Assembly (NCBI RefSeq): GCF_002954665.1 | Contig: NZ_MSCM01000001.1 | Location: 697,786-761,785, forward strand | Length of the DNA: 64,000 nucleotides | Direction of reading: 5' to 3' | Origin: Polaribacter glomeratus | GTDB taxonomy: Bacteria > Bacteroidota > Bacteroidia > Flavobacteriales > Flavobacteriaceae | In this document: positions 8,704 to 16,677 of the stretch, one piece after another | Position numbering within the stretch: position 1 is the first letter of the stretch | Layout of the letters: the number at the start of each line of letters is the position of its first letter | Notes under the pieces: model-generated | Seen by the model: the letters and a program-made list of their open reading frames with translations, nothing else | The model's database searches: none | What the model was told of the DNA's origin: nothing | Program-made: the position numbers and the translations under genes

Positions 8704-9201
8704 TTAAATTGCTTTTAAGGCAGCCTCGTAATTTGGCTCATCAACAATGTCAGGAACTTGTTCTGTATAAACTATATTTCCGTTTTCATCAACAATAACA
8801 ATAGCTCTTGAATGTAAGTGGGCAAGGGGTCCGTTTGTAATTTCTACTTCATAATCTTTTCCAAAACTACCAGTAGCAAAATCAGAAAGCATTATAACAT
8901 TTTCAATTCCTTCTGCACCACAAAAACGGGCTTGAGCAAATGGTAAATCTTTAGAAATACATAAAACTACTGTGTTTTTTAGATCTGCTGCTTTTTTATT
9001 AAATTCTCTTACAGAAGCAGCACAAGTACCAGTATCTACACTTGGAAAAATATTTAAAATAATTTTTTTACCAGCATAGTCTTTTAAATTTTTTACTGAT
9101 AAATCTACAGCAGTTAATTTAAAATCAGCTGCTTTACTACCGGTTTTAGGTAAAGTACCAATTGTATTTATTGCATTTCCTTTTAGTGTAATATTTGCCA
9201 T
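8704..9201 (-). CDS. tpx: Thiol peroxidase Tpx
   Basis: Atypical 2-Cys peroxiredoxin that reduces hydroperoxides with thioredoxin. I start at ATG 9201 (MANITLKGNAIN, 165 residues), matching the family; an upstream in-frame ATG at 9234 adds eleven poorly conserved residues. The peroxidatic Cys is in DTGTCAASVREFN and the resolving Cys in ARFCGAEG, with the usual spacing. FPSVDTG and LPFAQARF are typical. It heads a two-gene unit with dgkA. Other peroxide defences in the window are bcp and oxyR-dps. Confidence 0.95.
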   Translation of the reverse strand: MANITLKGNAINTIGTLPKTGSKAADFKLTAVDLSVKNLKDYAGKKIILNIFPSVDTGTCAASVREFNKKAADLKNTVVLCISKDLPFAQARFCGAEGIENVIMLSDFATGSFGKDYEVEITNGPLAHLHSRAIVIVDENGNIVYTEQVPDIVDEPNYEAALKAI

Positions 9202-9382
9202 TTTTTTATTTTTAAGTTCGGTCAAAAATAACACAAAAAAGAAAACTCCTTCTATAATTACTCAGTTTTTAACGACGTATTAACAAAAAGCAGTATTGTG
9301 TTGTATTTTAAGTTTTTTTTCTGACAGAAAATAATGAGACAAAAAGTGAGTTTCCTCTTAATATAAAGAGTGTTTTAAACAA

Positions 9383-10582
9383 CTATTTTAGGATGATAAT
9401 CGATGGTTTTAAAAATTTAGATTGATTTATTAAACTTATCAAACCAAAAATAGGACCAATTGCTAAAACTGAAAAAACCAAATTTGAGTTTGTAGAATTG
9501 AATAAGCTACTTATAACTTGAATGCTAATAATTGTAATTGAAAACCCAATACAATTGACTATAGTTAAAGCGGTACCTTTGTTTTTTGAGGGTGTATTTT
9601 GCGCAATTAAATTAGAAAATAAGGGCGAATCTGCAATAACTACCATTGCCCAAAACAGTAAAAAAGCGATAAATAAACTTTTATTTGCAACTTGAAATAG
9701 AAAAGGGGCAGCAATACAACAAATACAAGACAATAATAAGAAGCTAAAAGCAGTTTTTTTAACGCCTATTTTTTGAGAAATATAACCTCCAATAACACAA
9801 GAAATACTGCCACTTGCAATAATTACAAATGATAAAATAGAAATATTAAAGGTAATTTCTGGATGCAGATTTTGATATGTAATTAGCAAAATAGGCACAA
9901 AAGCCCAAAAAGTATACAATTCCCACATATGGCCAAAATATCCGAAGGCAGCTTTTCTAAAACCTACATTTTTAAAAAGGTGAAAGCAGATTAAAAAGTT
10001 GAATGTTATGCTAGCTTTTCTAAAGGGCCCATTTTTAACAAATAACAACATTAATAATCCGCCAAATACGGCTAATGAAGAAGTTGTAATTAAAACACTT
10101 TTCCAAGAGGATTGTATAAACATATCTTTTAATAAATGTGGTAGAGCAGTTCCTAAAACTAAAGCTCCTACTAGATATCCTAAAGATTTCCCTAATCCTT
10201 TTTTGTAATAATCAGTGGCAATTTTCATTCCAACAGGATAAATTCCTGCCAAGAAAAATCCTGTTAAAAAACGCAAACTAATCAAACTAATTAAAGTTTG
10301 ATTTTCAAAAATGAATCCCAAATTAAAAAGAGCACCAAGAAGAGCACTTATAAAAAACACTTTTGAAGGCGAAAAACGATCAGCAATTGTAAACAGTGCA
10401 AATACGAATGTACCCGTTATAAAGCCAAATTGAACAGCAGAAGTTAGTAAAGAAAGCGCATTTTTTTCTAAGTGAAACGCTTCTATAAGATTGCTCATAA
10501 CACCATTTCCTGCAAACCATAAAGACGTGCAAAAAAATTGCGAAATAACAATTATGGGTAATATTATTTTTGATTTACTCAT
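9383..10582 (-). CDS. MFS transporter
   Basis: A 399-residue major facilitator protein with about twelve hydrophobic segments. The first half has a loop with FTIADRFSPSKVFF, resembling the MFS motif between helices 2 and 3, and LRFLTGFFLAGIYPVGMKIATDYY is typical of the helix 4-5 region. It has no close marker for substrate. It stands alone on the minus strand, divergent from the HMG-CoA lyase-like gene with 79 bases between them. Confidence 0.8.
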   Translation of the reverse strand: MSKSKIILPIIVISQFFCTSLWFAGNGVMSNLIEAFHLEKNALSLLTSAVQFGFITGTFVFALFTIADRFSPSKVFFISALLGALFNLGFIFENQTLISLISLRFLTGFFLAGIYPVGMKIATDYYKKGLGKSLGYLVGALVLGTALPHLLKDMFIQSSWKSVLITTSSLAVFGGLLMLLFVKNGPFRKASITFNFLICFHLFKNVGFRKAAFGYFGHMWELYTFWAFVPILLITYQNLHPEITFNISILSFVIIASGSISCVIGGYISQKIGVKKTAFSFLLLSCICCIAAPFLFQVANKSLFIAFLLFWAMVVIADSPLFSNLIAQNTPSKNKGTALTIVNCIGFSITIISIQVISSLFNSTNSNLVFSVLAIGPIFGLISLINQSKFLKPSIIILK

Positions 10583-10630
10583 TTGAAAGCGAATTTACTA
10601 TAAATGGGATAATAATTGGGTTAAATTATT

Positions 10631-10659
10631 TTGCAACAACATTACTTTATCTATATTTG
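10631..10659 (+). promoter_or_regulatory. Promoter of the HMG-CoA lyase-like gene
   Basis: TTG at 10631-10633 and TATATTTG at 10652-10659 are separated by 18 bases, matching the Bacteroidota sigma-ABfr consensus (TTTG, about 19 bases, TAnnTTTG). The -7 box ends 2 bases before the first ATG (10662), so transcription should begin at or near the second ATG (10665). Confidence 0.7.
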
Positions 10660-10661
10660 AG

Positions 10662-11522
10662 ATGATGAAAAAAGTCAAAATCATAGAATGCCCTCGAGAT
10701 GCAATGCAAGGTATAAAATCTCATTTTATATCCACAGAAAAAAAAGCATTGTATATTAATTCCTTATTAAAAGTTGGTTTTGATACCATCGATTTTGGCA
10801 GTTTTGTGTCGCCAAAAGCCATACCTCAAATGCGAGATACAGCGGCTGTTTTAGCAAAATTAGATTTGTCTAGAACGCAAAGTAAATTGTTATCAATTAT
10901 TGCAAATGTAAGAGGCGCAGAAGATGCATCACAATTTGAAGAAATTGATTATTTAGGATATCCTTTTTCAATTTCAGAAAACTTTCAAATGCGTAATACA
11001 CATAAAACGATTGCGGAATCAATAGAAGCATTAGACGAAATTTTAAACATTGCTGAGAAATCAAAGAAAGAAGTGGTTGCTTATTTATCAATGGGTTTTG
11101 GTAATCCTTGTGGAGATCCTTGGAATGTTGATATTGTGGGTGAATGGACAGAGAAACTTTCTAAAATGGGCGTAAAAATTTTATCGCTTTCAGATACTGT
11201 TGGTAGTTCTACTCCAGAAGTAATTTCGTATTTATTTTCGAATTTAATTCCAAAATATCCAGAAATTGAGTTTGGCGCGCATTTGCATACAACGCCAGAT
11301 AAATGGCACGAAAAAGTAGATGCAGCATTTAAAGCAGGTTGTAACCGTTTTGACGGTGCAATTAAAGGTTATGGTGGTTGCCCGATGGCGAAAGATGAAT
11401 TAACGGGCAATATGCCAACAGAAAAATTAGTAAGTTATTTTACTGCGGCAAAAGCTGATACAAATATAAAACCCATGAGTTTTGAAAGCGCGTATAACAA
11501 AGCTTTAGAGGTTTTTATGTAA
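10662..11522 (+). CDS. Hydroxymethylglutaryl-CoA lyase family protein
   Basis: TIM-barrel enzyme of the HMGL-like family, expected to split HMG-CoA to acetyl-CoA and acetoacetate in leucine or ketone-body breakdown. Key residues are visible: Arg-Asp at about 12-13 (family RDGLQ appears here as RDAMQ), metal ligands His207 and His209 in GAHLHT, and the catalytic Cys at about 240 in GYGGCPMAKDELTGN. The usual length is near 300; this is 286. Two ATGs are adjacent (10662 and 10665); the promoter position favours the second. The altered DGLQ motif means related substrates are possible. A nucleotidase gene follows after 65 bases. Confidence 0.8.
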   Translation: MMKKVKIIECPRDAMQGIKSHFISTEKKALYINSLLKVGFDTIDFGSFVSPKAIPQMRDTAAVLAKLDLSRTQSKLLSIIANVRGAEDASQFEEIDYLGYPFSISENFQMRNTHKTIAESIEALDEILNIAEKSKKEVVAYLSMGFGNPCGDPWNVDIVGEWTEKLSKMGVKILSLSDTVGSSTPEVISYLFSNLIPKYPEIEFGAHLHTTPDKWHEKVDAAFKAGCNRFDGAIKGYGGCPMAKDELTGNMPTEKLVSYFTAAKADTNIKPMSFESAYNKALEVFM

Positions 11523-11587
11523 GGTTTAAAACTATAATTTAAAAACGTATCTAGTTCAGAACTGTCGAAATCAAAAAACAATTTAAA

Positions 11588-13096
11588 ATGAAAATTATAA
11601 AATCACTCTTATATATATTATCAATTGCACTTTTTTTTTCTTGTAAGAAGCAGGATAATAAAATTGAGTTCACTTTTTTACAAATTAACGATGTGTATGA
11701 AATTGGACCAATTCAAGGAGGAGAATTTGGTGGATTGGCAAGAGTAGAAACGGTACATCAAGAATTATTAAAGGAAAATAAAAACACGATGTTGTTTATG
11801 GCTGGCGATTTTTTAAATCCGTCTTTACTGGGAACTATAAAAGTAGACGGTGAAAGAGTTCGTGGTAAACAAATGGTAGAAGTAATGAATGCCATGAATG
11901 TTGATTTAGTAGCGTTTGGAAACCATGAGTTTGATGTTTCGCAACAAGATTTACAAAAACGATTAAATGAAAGTAATTTTCCTTGGATATCTGCCAACGT
12001 AAAATTAAAAACAAAAGAAAAATCAATTCCTTTTTACAAAGAAGTGGAAGGAAAACAAATTTCTTTAGGCGAAACTTTTATAAAGGAATTTACAGACGAA
12101 GATGGCACCAAAATTAAGGTCGGTTTCATAAGTGTTTGCATTCCGTCAAACCCGGTAGAATATGTAGAATACGGAAATATGTTTGTAAAAGCGCGCGCTT
12201 CTTACGCAGCTATAAAAGATTCTGTAGATGTTGTTTTTGGTTTAACGCATGTCAAACTAACAAATGATAAAAGAATTGCAAAATTACTACCTAATTTACC
12301 TTTAATAATGGGTGGTCACGAACATACAAATTCTTATGATAAAATAGGAAATGTAATTATTTCCAAAGCAGATGCAAACGCAAAAACTGCTTATATCCAT
12401 AGAATTTTTTATGATAAAAAGACAAAGAAAACTATTGTAAAATCAGAATTAAAAGAGATAAACGCATCAATTAAAAGTGACAAAAAAGTTGGATTAGTTG
12501 TTACTAAATGGCAAAATATTTTAAAAACACAAATCAAAGATATTATAGAAAATCCTGATGAAATTATTTACAAAACTAAAATTCCTTTGGATGGAAGAGA
12601 CACTCAAATAAGAAGTGAAAAAACCAATTTAGGAACAATTATTACAAAATCGATGTCTTTTGCTTTTGAGGATAAAGTTGATTGTGCTATTGTAAATGGT
12701 GGTTCTATTAGAATTGATGATGAATTAGTAGGCGATATTAATGCGGTAGATATTTTTAGAGTTTTACCTTATGGTGGCGCAATATTTAAAGTTGAGATTA
12801 CAGGTAGATTGTTAAAACGTGTTTTAGATTACGGCCTTTTAGCTGCAGGAACAGGAGCATACTTACAGAGGTTTAATGCAGAGAAAGTAGATGAGAAGTG
12901 GTTTATTAAAAACCAAGAATTAGATATTAAAAAAACCTACACAGTTGCTTTTTCTGATTATTTATTACAAGGATTTGATATACCTTTTTTATCATCAGAA
13001 AACAAAGAAGTACTTTCTGTTTACAATCCAAAAAAGAACGAGCTAGCTTTTGATATTAGAAAAGCAGTTATTGCTTATTTAAAAACTCAAAAATAA
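11588..13096 (+). CDS. 5'-nucleotidase / UDP-sugar hydrolase family lipoprotein
   Basis: Predicted lipoprotein: a hydrophobic N-terminus ends in LFFSC, with Cys19 as the likely lipidation site. The N-terminal metallophosphoesterase domain shows LQINDVYE, MAGDFLNPS, FGNHEFDV and MGGHEHTNS, which supply the two-metal ligands. The C-terminal 5'-nucleotidase domain shows NGGSIR and DIFRVLPYGG. It probably dephosphorylates nucleotides or sugar nucleotides in the periplasm or at the surface. It is 502 residues, normal for the family, probably co-transcribed with the HMG-CoA lyase-like gene, and ends at a bidirectional terminator. Confidence 0.88.
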   Translation: MKIIKSLLYILSIALFFSCKKQDNKIEFTFLQINDVYEIGPIQGGEFGGLARVETVHQELLKENKNTMLFMAGDFLNPSLLGTIKVDGERVRGKQMVEVMNAMNVDLVAFGNHEFDVSQQDLQKRLNESNFPWISANVKLKTKEKSIPFYKEVEGKQISLGETFIKEFTDEDGTKIKVGFISVCIPSNPVEYVEYGNMFVKARASYAAIKDSVDVVFGLTHVKLTNDKRIAKLLPNLPLIMGGHEHTNSYDKIGNVIISKADANAKTAYIHRIFYDKKTKKTIVKSELKEINASIKSDKKVGLVVTKWQNILKTQIKDIIENPDEIIYKTKIPLDGRDTQIRSEKTNLGTIITKSMSFAFEDKVDCAIVNGGSIRIDDELVGDINAVDIFRVLPYGGAIFKVEITGRLLKRVLDYGLLAAGTGAYLQRFNAEKVDEKWFIKNQELDIKKTYTVAFSDYLLQGFDIPFLSSENKEVLSVYNPKKNELAFDIRKAVIAYLKTQK

Positions 13097-13098
13097 AA

Positions 13099-13123
13099 AA
13101 AGCCTCACAAAATGTGAGGCTTT
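13099..13123. terminator. Bidirectional terminator
   Basis: Arms aaagcctcaca (13099-13109) and tgtgaggcttt (13113-13123) pair perfectly around a 3-base loop. The T-run is long on the minus strand, so it mainly ends the DEAD-box helicase transcript, and weaker on the plus strand for the nucleotidase. Confidence 0.85.
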
Positions 13124-13142
13124 ATAAGTATATTTTTGTAGT

Positions 13143-14957
13143 TTATCTTTCTCTACGTCTTCTTCCAAATCCACCAGTTTTTCTGTCAGCAGAACCTCTG
13201 TCTGGTCTATCCGAAGGGCGATCACTTCTTTTTCTACCTCCTTCAGATGAAGATGAAGAACCTTCAGAACTTTTACGTCTTCCAAAACCACCATCTTTTT
13301 TGCCAAAAGGTTTTTTACCACCTCTTCGGCCGCCACCGCCACCGCCAGAACGATCTTTCTTAGTAATTTCGATGTTTACCGAACGACCGTCAAAATCTGG
13401 TTGGTTAGAAGAAAAAGCTTCTAATGTTTTGTCTTCGAAATTTTTATCAATTTCAAAGAAAGAGAAAGTATCTAAAATATCAATTGCACCAATTTCTATT
13501 TTATCACCAATATTTTGATCATTAATTAAGCCAATTAATTTAGCAGGGTTTAAACTGTCTTTTCTACCAATGTTGATAAAGAAACGCGTCATATTATCTG
13601 CTGTATCTCTAGATCTAGAATTATCTCTAGATAAATCGTTTAAATCTTTAGCGTTTTCATAATACGCTAACATGGTGTTAAACTCTAAAGAAACAAATTT
13701 CTTGATTAGCTCTTCTCTATCTAAATCTTTTAATTTGTCATAAATACTTGGTAAAAACTCATTAATTTGAGTTTCATTTACTTCGATATTATTTACTTTA
13801 TCAATTAAGTTCATTAATTGATTTTGACAAATTTCTTTTCCAGAAGGTACTTTTCCTTCTTCAAATTTCTTTTGAATAATTTTTTCGATTGCTCTTAACT
13901 TTCCTTTTTCCTTTCCGTTTACTAAAACAATAGAAATACCTGTGTTACCAGCTCTACCAGTTCTACCACTTCTGTGTGTGTAGTTTTCTATTTGGTCTGG
14001 TAATTTATGGTTAATTACGTGTGTTAATTCAGTTACATCCAATCCACGAGCAGCAACGTCTGTCGCTACTAATATCTGAATTGATTTTTTTCTAAATTTA
14101 CCCATTACAGAATCCCTTTGTGCTTGAGATAAATCTCCGTGCAAAGAATCTGCGCTGTAACCATCTTTTATTAAATTGTCTGCAACTTCTTGAGTTTCTC
14201 TACGAGTTCTACAAAAAATAATTGCATAAATATCAGGGTTTAAGTCTGCAATCCTTTTTAAAGCTGGGTAACGAGTTCTTTCTGTAACAGAATAAAACTC
14301 ATGACTTACATTATCAGATCCTGCATTTTTTTCGCCAGAAGTAATTTCGACCGGCTTTGTCATGTAGTTTTTAGCAATAGATTCTACTTCTCTTGGAAAA
14401 GTTGCAGAAAATAATAAGGTTTGCTTTGTATCTGGTGTTGCTTCTAAAACTTTATCTAATTCGTCTTTGAAACCCATGTTTAACATTTCATCAGCTTCGT
14501 CTAAGACTAACCATTTAACGTTTCCTAGTTTTAAAGCTCTTCTGTTAATTAAATCTACGGTTCTACCTGGCGTACCAACAACAATTTGAGACCCTCTTTT
14601 TAGAGATCTAATTTGTTCTTCCATACTAGATCCTCCATAAACAGTCGTTACGTTAACGTCTTTTAAATATTTACAGAAATCTTTAATATTATTACCAATT
14701 TGAACGGCTAGTTCTCTTGTAGGTGATAAGATAATTGCTTGTACATTATTACTACTAGTGTCTAAAAGTTCTAGTATAGGCAAACTAAAAGCCGCTGTTT
14801 TACCAGTTCCTGTTTGCGCAAAAGCTTTTAAATCGCTTCTAGAAGTAATTATTTGTGGAATTGCTTGTTCTTGAATAACAGTTGGGTTTTCATAACCTAA
14901 ATCTGTTAATGCTTTAATGATAGGTTCTTTTAAACCTAATTCTTTAAATGTTGACAT
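13143..14957 (-). CDS. DEAD-box ATP-dependent RNA helicase (DeaD/CsdA type)
   Basis: RNA helicase likely involved in ribosome assembly and RNA turnover. The core has AQTGTGKT, SPTRELAVQI, GTPGRTVDL, DEADEML, SATFPRE, and HRSGRTGRAG. After it comes an RNA-binding DbpA-type domain (about residues 460-535, with RFFINIGRKD and DILDTFSFFEI) and a long Gly/Arg/Ser-rich basic tail of about 60 residues that should bind RNA non-specifically. It is 604 residues in all. The promoter lies about 100 bases upstream, so the leader is long, as is common for cold-regulated helicases. It is convergent with the nucleotidase. Confidence 0.93.
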   Translation of the reverse strand: MSTFKELGLKEPIIKALTDLGYENPTVIQEQAIPQIITSRSDLKAFAQTGTGKTAAFSLPILELLDTSSNNVQAIILSPTRELAVQIGNNIKDFCKYLKDVNVTTVYGGSSMEEQIRSLKRGSQIVVGTPGRTVDLINRRALKLGNVKWLVLDEADEMLNMGFKDELDKVLEATPDTKQTLLFSATFPREVESIAKNYMTKPVEITSGEKNAGSDNVSHEFYSVTERTRYPALKRIADLNPDIYAIIFCRTRRETQEVADNLIKDGYSADSLHGDLSQAQRDSVMGKFRKKSIQILVATDVAARGLDVTELTHVINHKLPDQIENYTHRSGRTGRAGNTGISIVLVNGKEKGKLRAIEKIIQKKFEEGKVPSGKEICQNQLMNLIDKVNNIEVNETQINEFLPSIYDKLKDLDREELIKKFVSLEFNTMLAYYENAKDLNDLSRDNSRSRDTADNMTRFFINIGRKDSLNPAKLIGLINDQNIGDKIEIGAIDILDTFSFFEIDKNFEDKTLEAFSSNQPDFDGRSVNIEITKKDRSGGGGGGRRGGKKPFGKKDGGFGRRKSSEGSSSSSEGGRKRSDRPSDRPDRGSADRKTGGFGRRRRER

Positions 14958-15054
14958 TACTGTGTTTTTGTAGATTCACAGAACGCCCACCTGTAAATCT
15001 GATTATAATTCTTGGACTTGATTTATATTGAGCTATCTCAATTTTAAAATCGTG

Positions 15055-15062
15055 CAAAGGTA
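15055..15062 (-). promoter_or_regulatory. Probable -7 box of the DEAD-box helicase gene
   Basis: CAAAGGTA on the plus strand reads TACCTTTG on the minus strand, matching TAnnTTTG. It would give a 5' leader of roughly 90 bases before ATG 14957. No exact -33 box is visible. Confidence 0.45.
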
Positions 15063-15100
15063 CTTTAAATTAAAGATATAATGCACTAAAAAAGAATTAA

Positions 15101-16492
15101 TTAATTTTCGCTAAGTGCCTTTAAATAAGGGTTTATGTTAAAAGAAGAAAAAGATGCGTAACCATTTGTTACTTTTTGGGCTTTATTTACTAAAATACAG
15201 CGTGGCATTTTACTCGTTAAAAAAGTATTTGCTACGCTTTTTGCATCTATATAATATTGGTTTGTTACATCTGTATTTTCAATGTTAACCGTTTTTATAC
15301 CATCAATCTTTATTTGAATAAAAGTTATTGTTGGGTTTGCTTTTGACAAATAGGCCATTCTTGAAGCTATGTAATTTTCTGAATAGTATTCATCATTCCA
15401 AAAGAAAAGGAGCGCGTTTTTACCTTTTATAATTTCACTTATTGGTCTTTCTATATTTGCAAAATCAATAACATTAAAATCGGGCAACGTATTATTTTTT
15501 TTAACAGCTTTAGAGTCATTTATTATCTGTTGAATCTGCTTTTTGTCTTTTTCGTTTGTGCTGAACTCAAAAAATTTGTCAAAAGGATCTTCATTAATTT
15601 CGCAGCTCGATTTGTTGTAAAAATGGCTAATAACTGTTTGCTTTAACAATACATTTTTAGAAAGTTCTGAAGTAATATTTTTGTCAATTATAGTTAATAA
15701 GTCTGAGGTAAACTTAGAAGAATATTTATTTTTTACAGAAGGATGTCCTAACGCATACGTTTTATTATATAAATAAGTTCTAACGTATCTAAAGTAAGGA
15801 GGAAAATACATTAATGAATCTTTGTCTATTTTAACTTGATCTCTATATGTAAAAAAGGATTTATCTAGCTTTGGGAAGCTGCCAGATTCAGAATATTTAG
15901 CATGAATGATAGGATATTTTTCTATTCTTTCATATAAAGGATACGTAAGTGCCACTTTTAAAATTTCTTTAAAACCACTAGTTTCGGTTGAGTGATTTTC
16001 CACGTAATCTTGATACGTTTCTAGTTTTAATTTTGCTAAGTAATCAACCTTTCTTTTAAAATTTGCTGGCTCTAGTTTGTTAAATTCATAAAAAGCTTTT
16101 TTTTCTTTTTCATCCTCTAAAAAACAATCTAACAAAATATTATTTCTTTCAGCACCTTCACCTGCAAAAACTAAAGACTCATCAAAATCCCACGTATTTA
16201 AACGCAGCATTAAACTATCTTTTGGTTCTAAATAAATATATTGGTTTTCATTACCGTGAAAAAAGTAATATAAACCCTCATTTGCATTTTTTAATTTACC
16301 AAGAAATTTATTTTCTGTATCTAAATAAAAAGTATCGATTACTTTATCTAAAGAAAAAAGGACCACATATTTAGATTTGGGATTTATAATTTTGCCCCCA
16401 AAATATGTTAATGTTTCTTCTTTACTAGAGTTACAACCAATTAACGCTAATAAAAAGATGAAAGATAAATAGAAAATTAATTTTTTTATCAT
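15101..16492 (-). CDS. Thioredoxin-fold lipoprotein without CxxC
   Basis: A 463-residue predicted lipoprotein starting at ATG 16492 (MIKKLIFYLSF), with a lipobox ending in LIGC. An upstream in-frame ATG at 16516 would place extra residues before the signal peptide and is unlikely. The C-terminal third (about 330-460) looks like a TlpA/redoxin domain: LPDFNVIDF, then ALLFFWNDEYYSENY, FIQIKIDG and a cis-Pro-like MPRCILVN. The usual WCxxC is replaced by WNDEYY, so disulfide exchange is unlikely. The N-terminal part is helical and unrecognised. It may be a sensor or structural protein at the envelope. Confidence 0.65.
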   Translation of the reverse strand: MIKKLIFYLSFIFLLALIGCNSSKEETLTYFGGKIINPKSKYVVLFSLDKVIDTFYLDTENKFLGKLKNANEGLYYFFHGNENQYIYLEPKDSLMLRLNTWDFDESLVFAGEGAERNNILLDCFLEDEKEKKAFYEFNKLEPANFKRKVDYLAKLKLETYQDYVENHSTETSGFKEILKVALTYPLYERIEKYPIIHAKYSESGSFPKLDKSFFTYRDQVKIDKDSLMYFPPYFRYVRTYLYNKTYALGHPSVKNKYSSKFTSDLLTIIDKNITSELSKNVLLKQTVISHFYNKSSCEINEDPFDKFFEFSTNEKDKKQIQQIINDSKAVKKNNTLPDFNVIDFANIERPISEIIKGKNALLFFWNDEYYSENYIASRMAYLSKANPTITFIQIKIDGIKTVNIENTDVTNQYYIDAKSVANTFLTSKMPRCILVNKAQKVTNGYASFSSFNINPYLKALSEN

Positions 16493-16649
16493 AATTGCTT
16501 GTGGGTAAAAACGCACTACAAATCTAAGTATTCAACGTTGCTTCAGTTGTTAATACCCTGTTAAAAATAGTATAAGTAGTATTTAATTTTTAACATCTTT
16601 TTTTTACAAAAACCATTAGAAATCAGGCAAGAAAAGAGAAACAATTTAG

Positions 16650-16657
16650 TACTTTTG
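16650..16657 (+). promoter_or_regulatory. Probable -7 box of the ABC-F gene
   Basis: TACTTTTG matches TAnnTTTG and lies 20 bases before ATG 16678, giving a leader of about 15 bases. No clear TTG is seen at the expected distance. Confidence 0.5.
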
Positions 16658-16677
16658 CAGAAATTTAAAATACAATT

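Noticed and set aside
13114..13518. 134-codon plus-strand frame rich in Pro and Ser opposite the DEAD-box helicase tail
   Set aside because: It is the mirror of the Gly/Arg-rich tail codons and not an independent gene.
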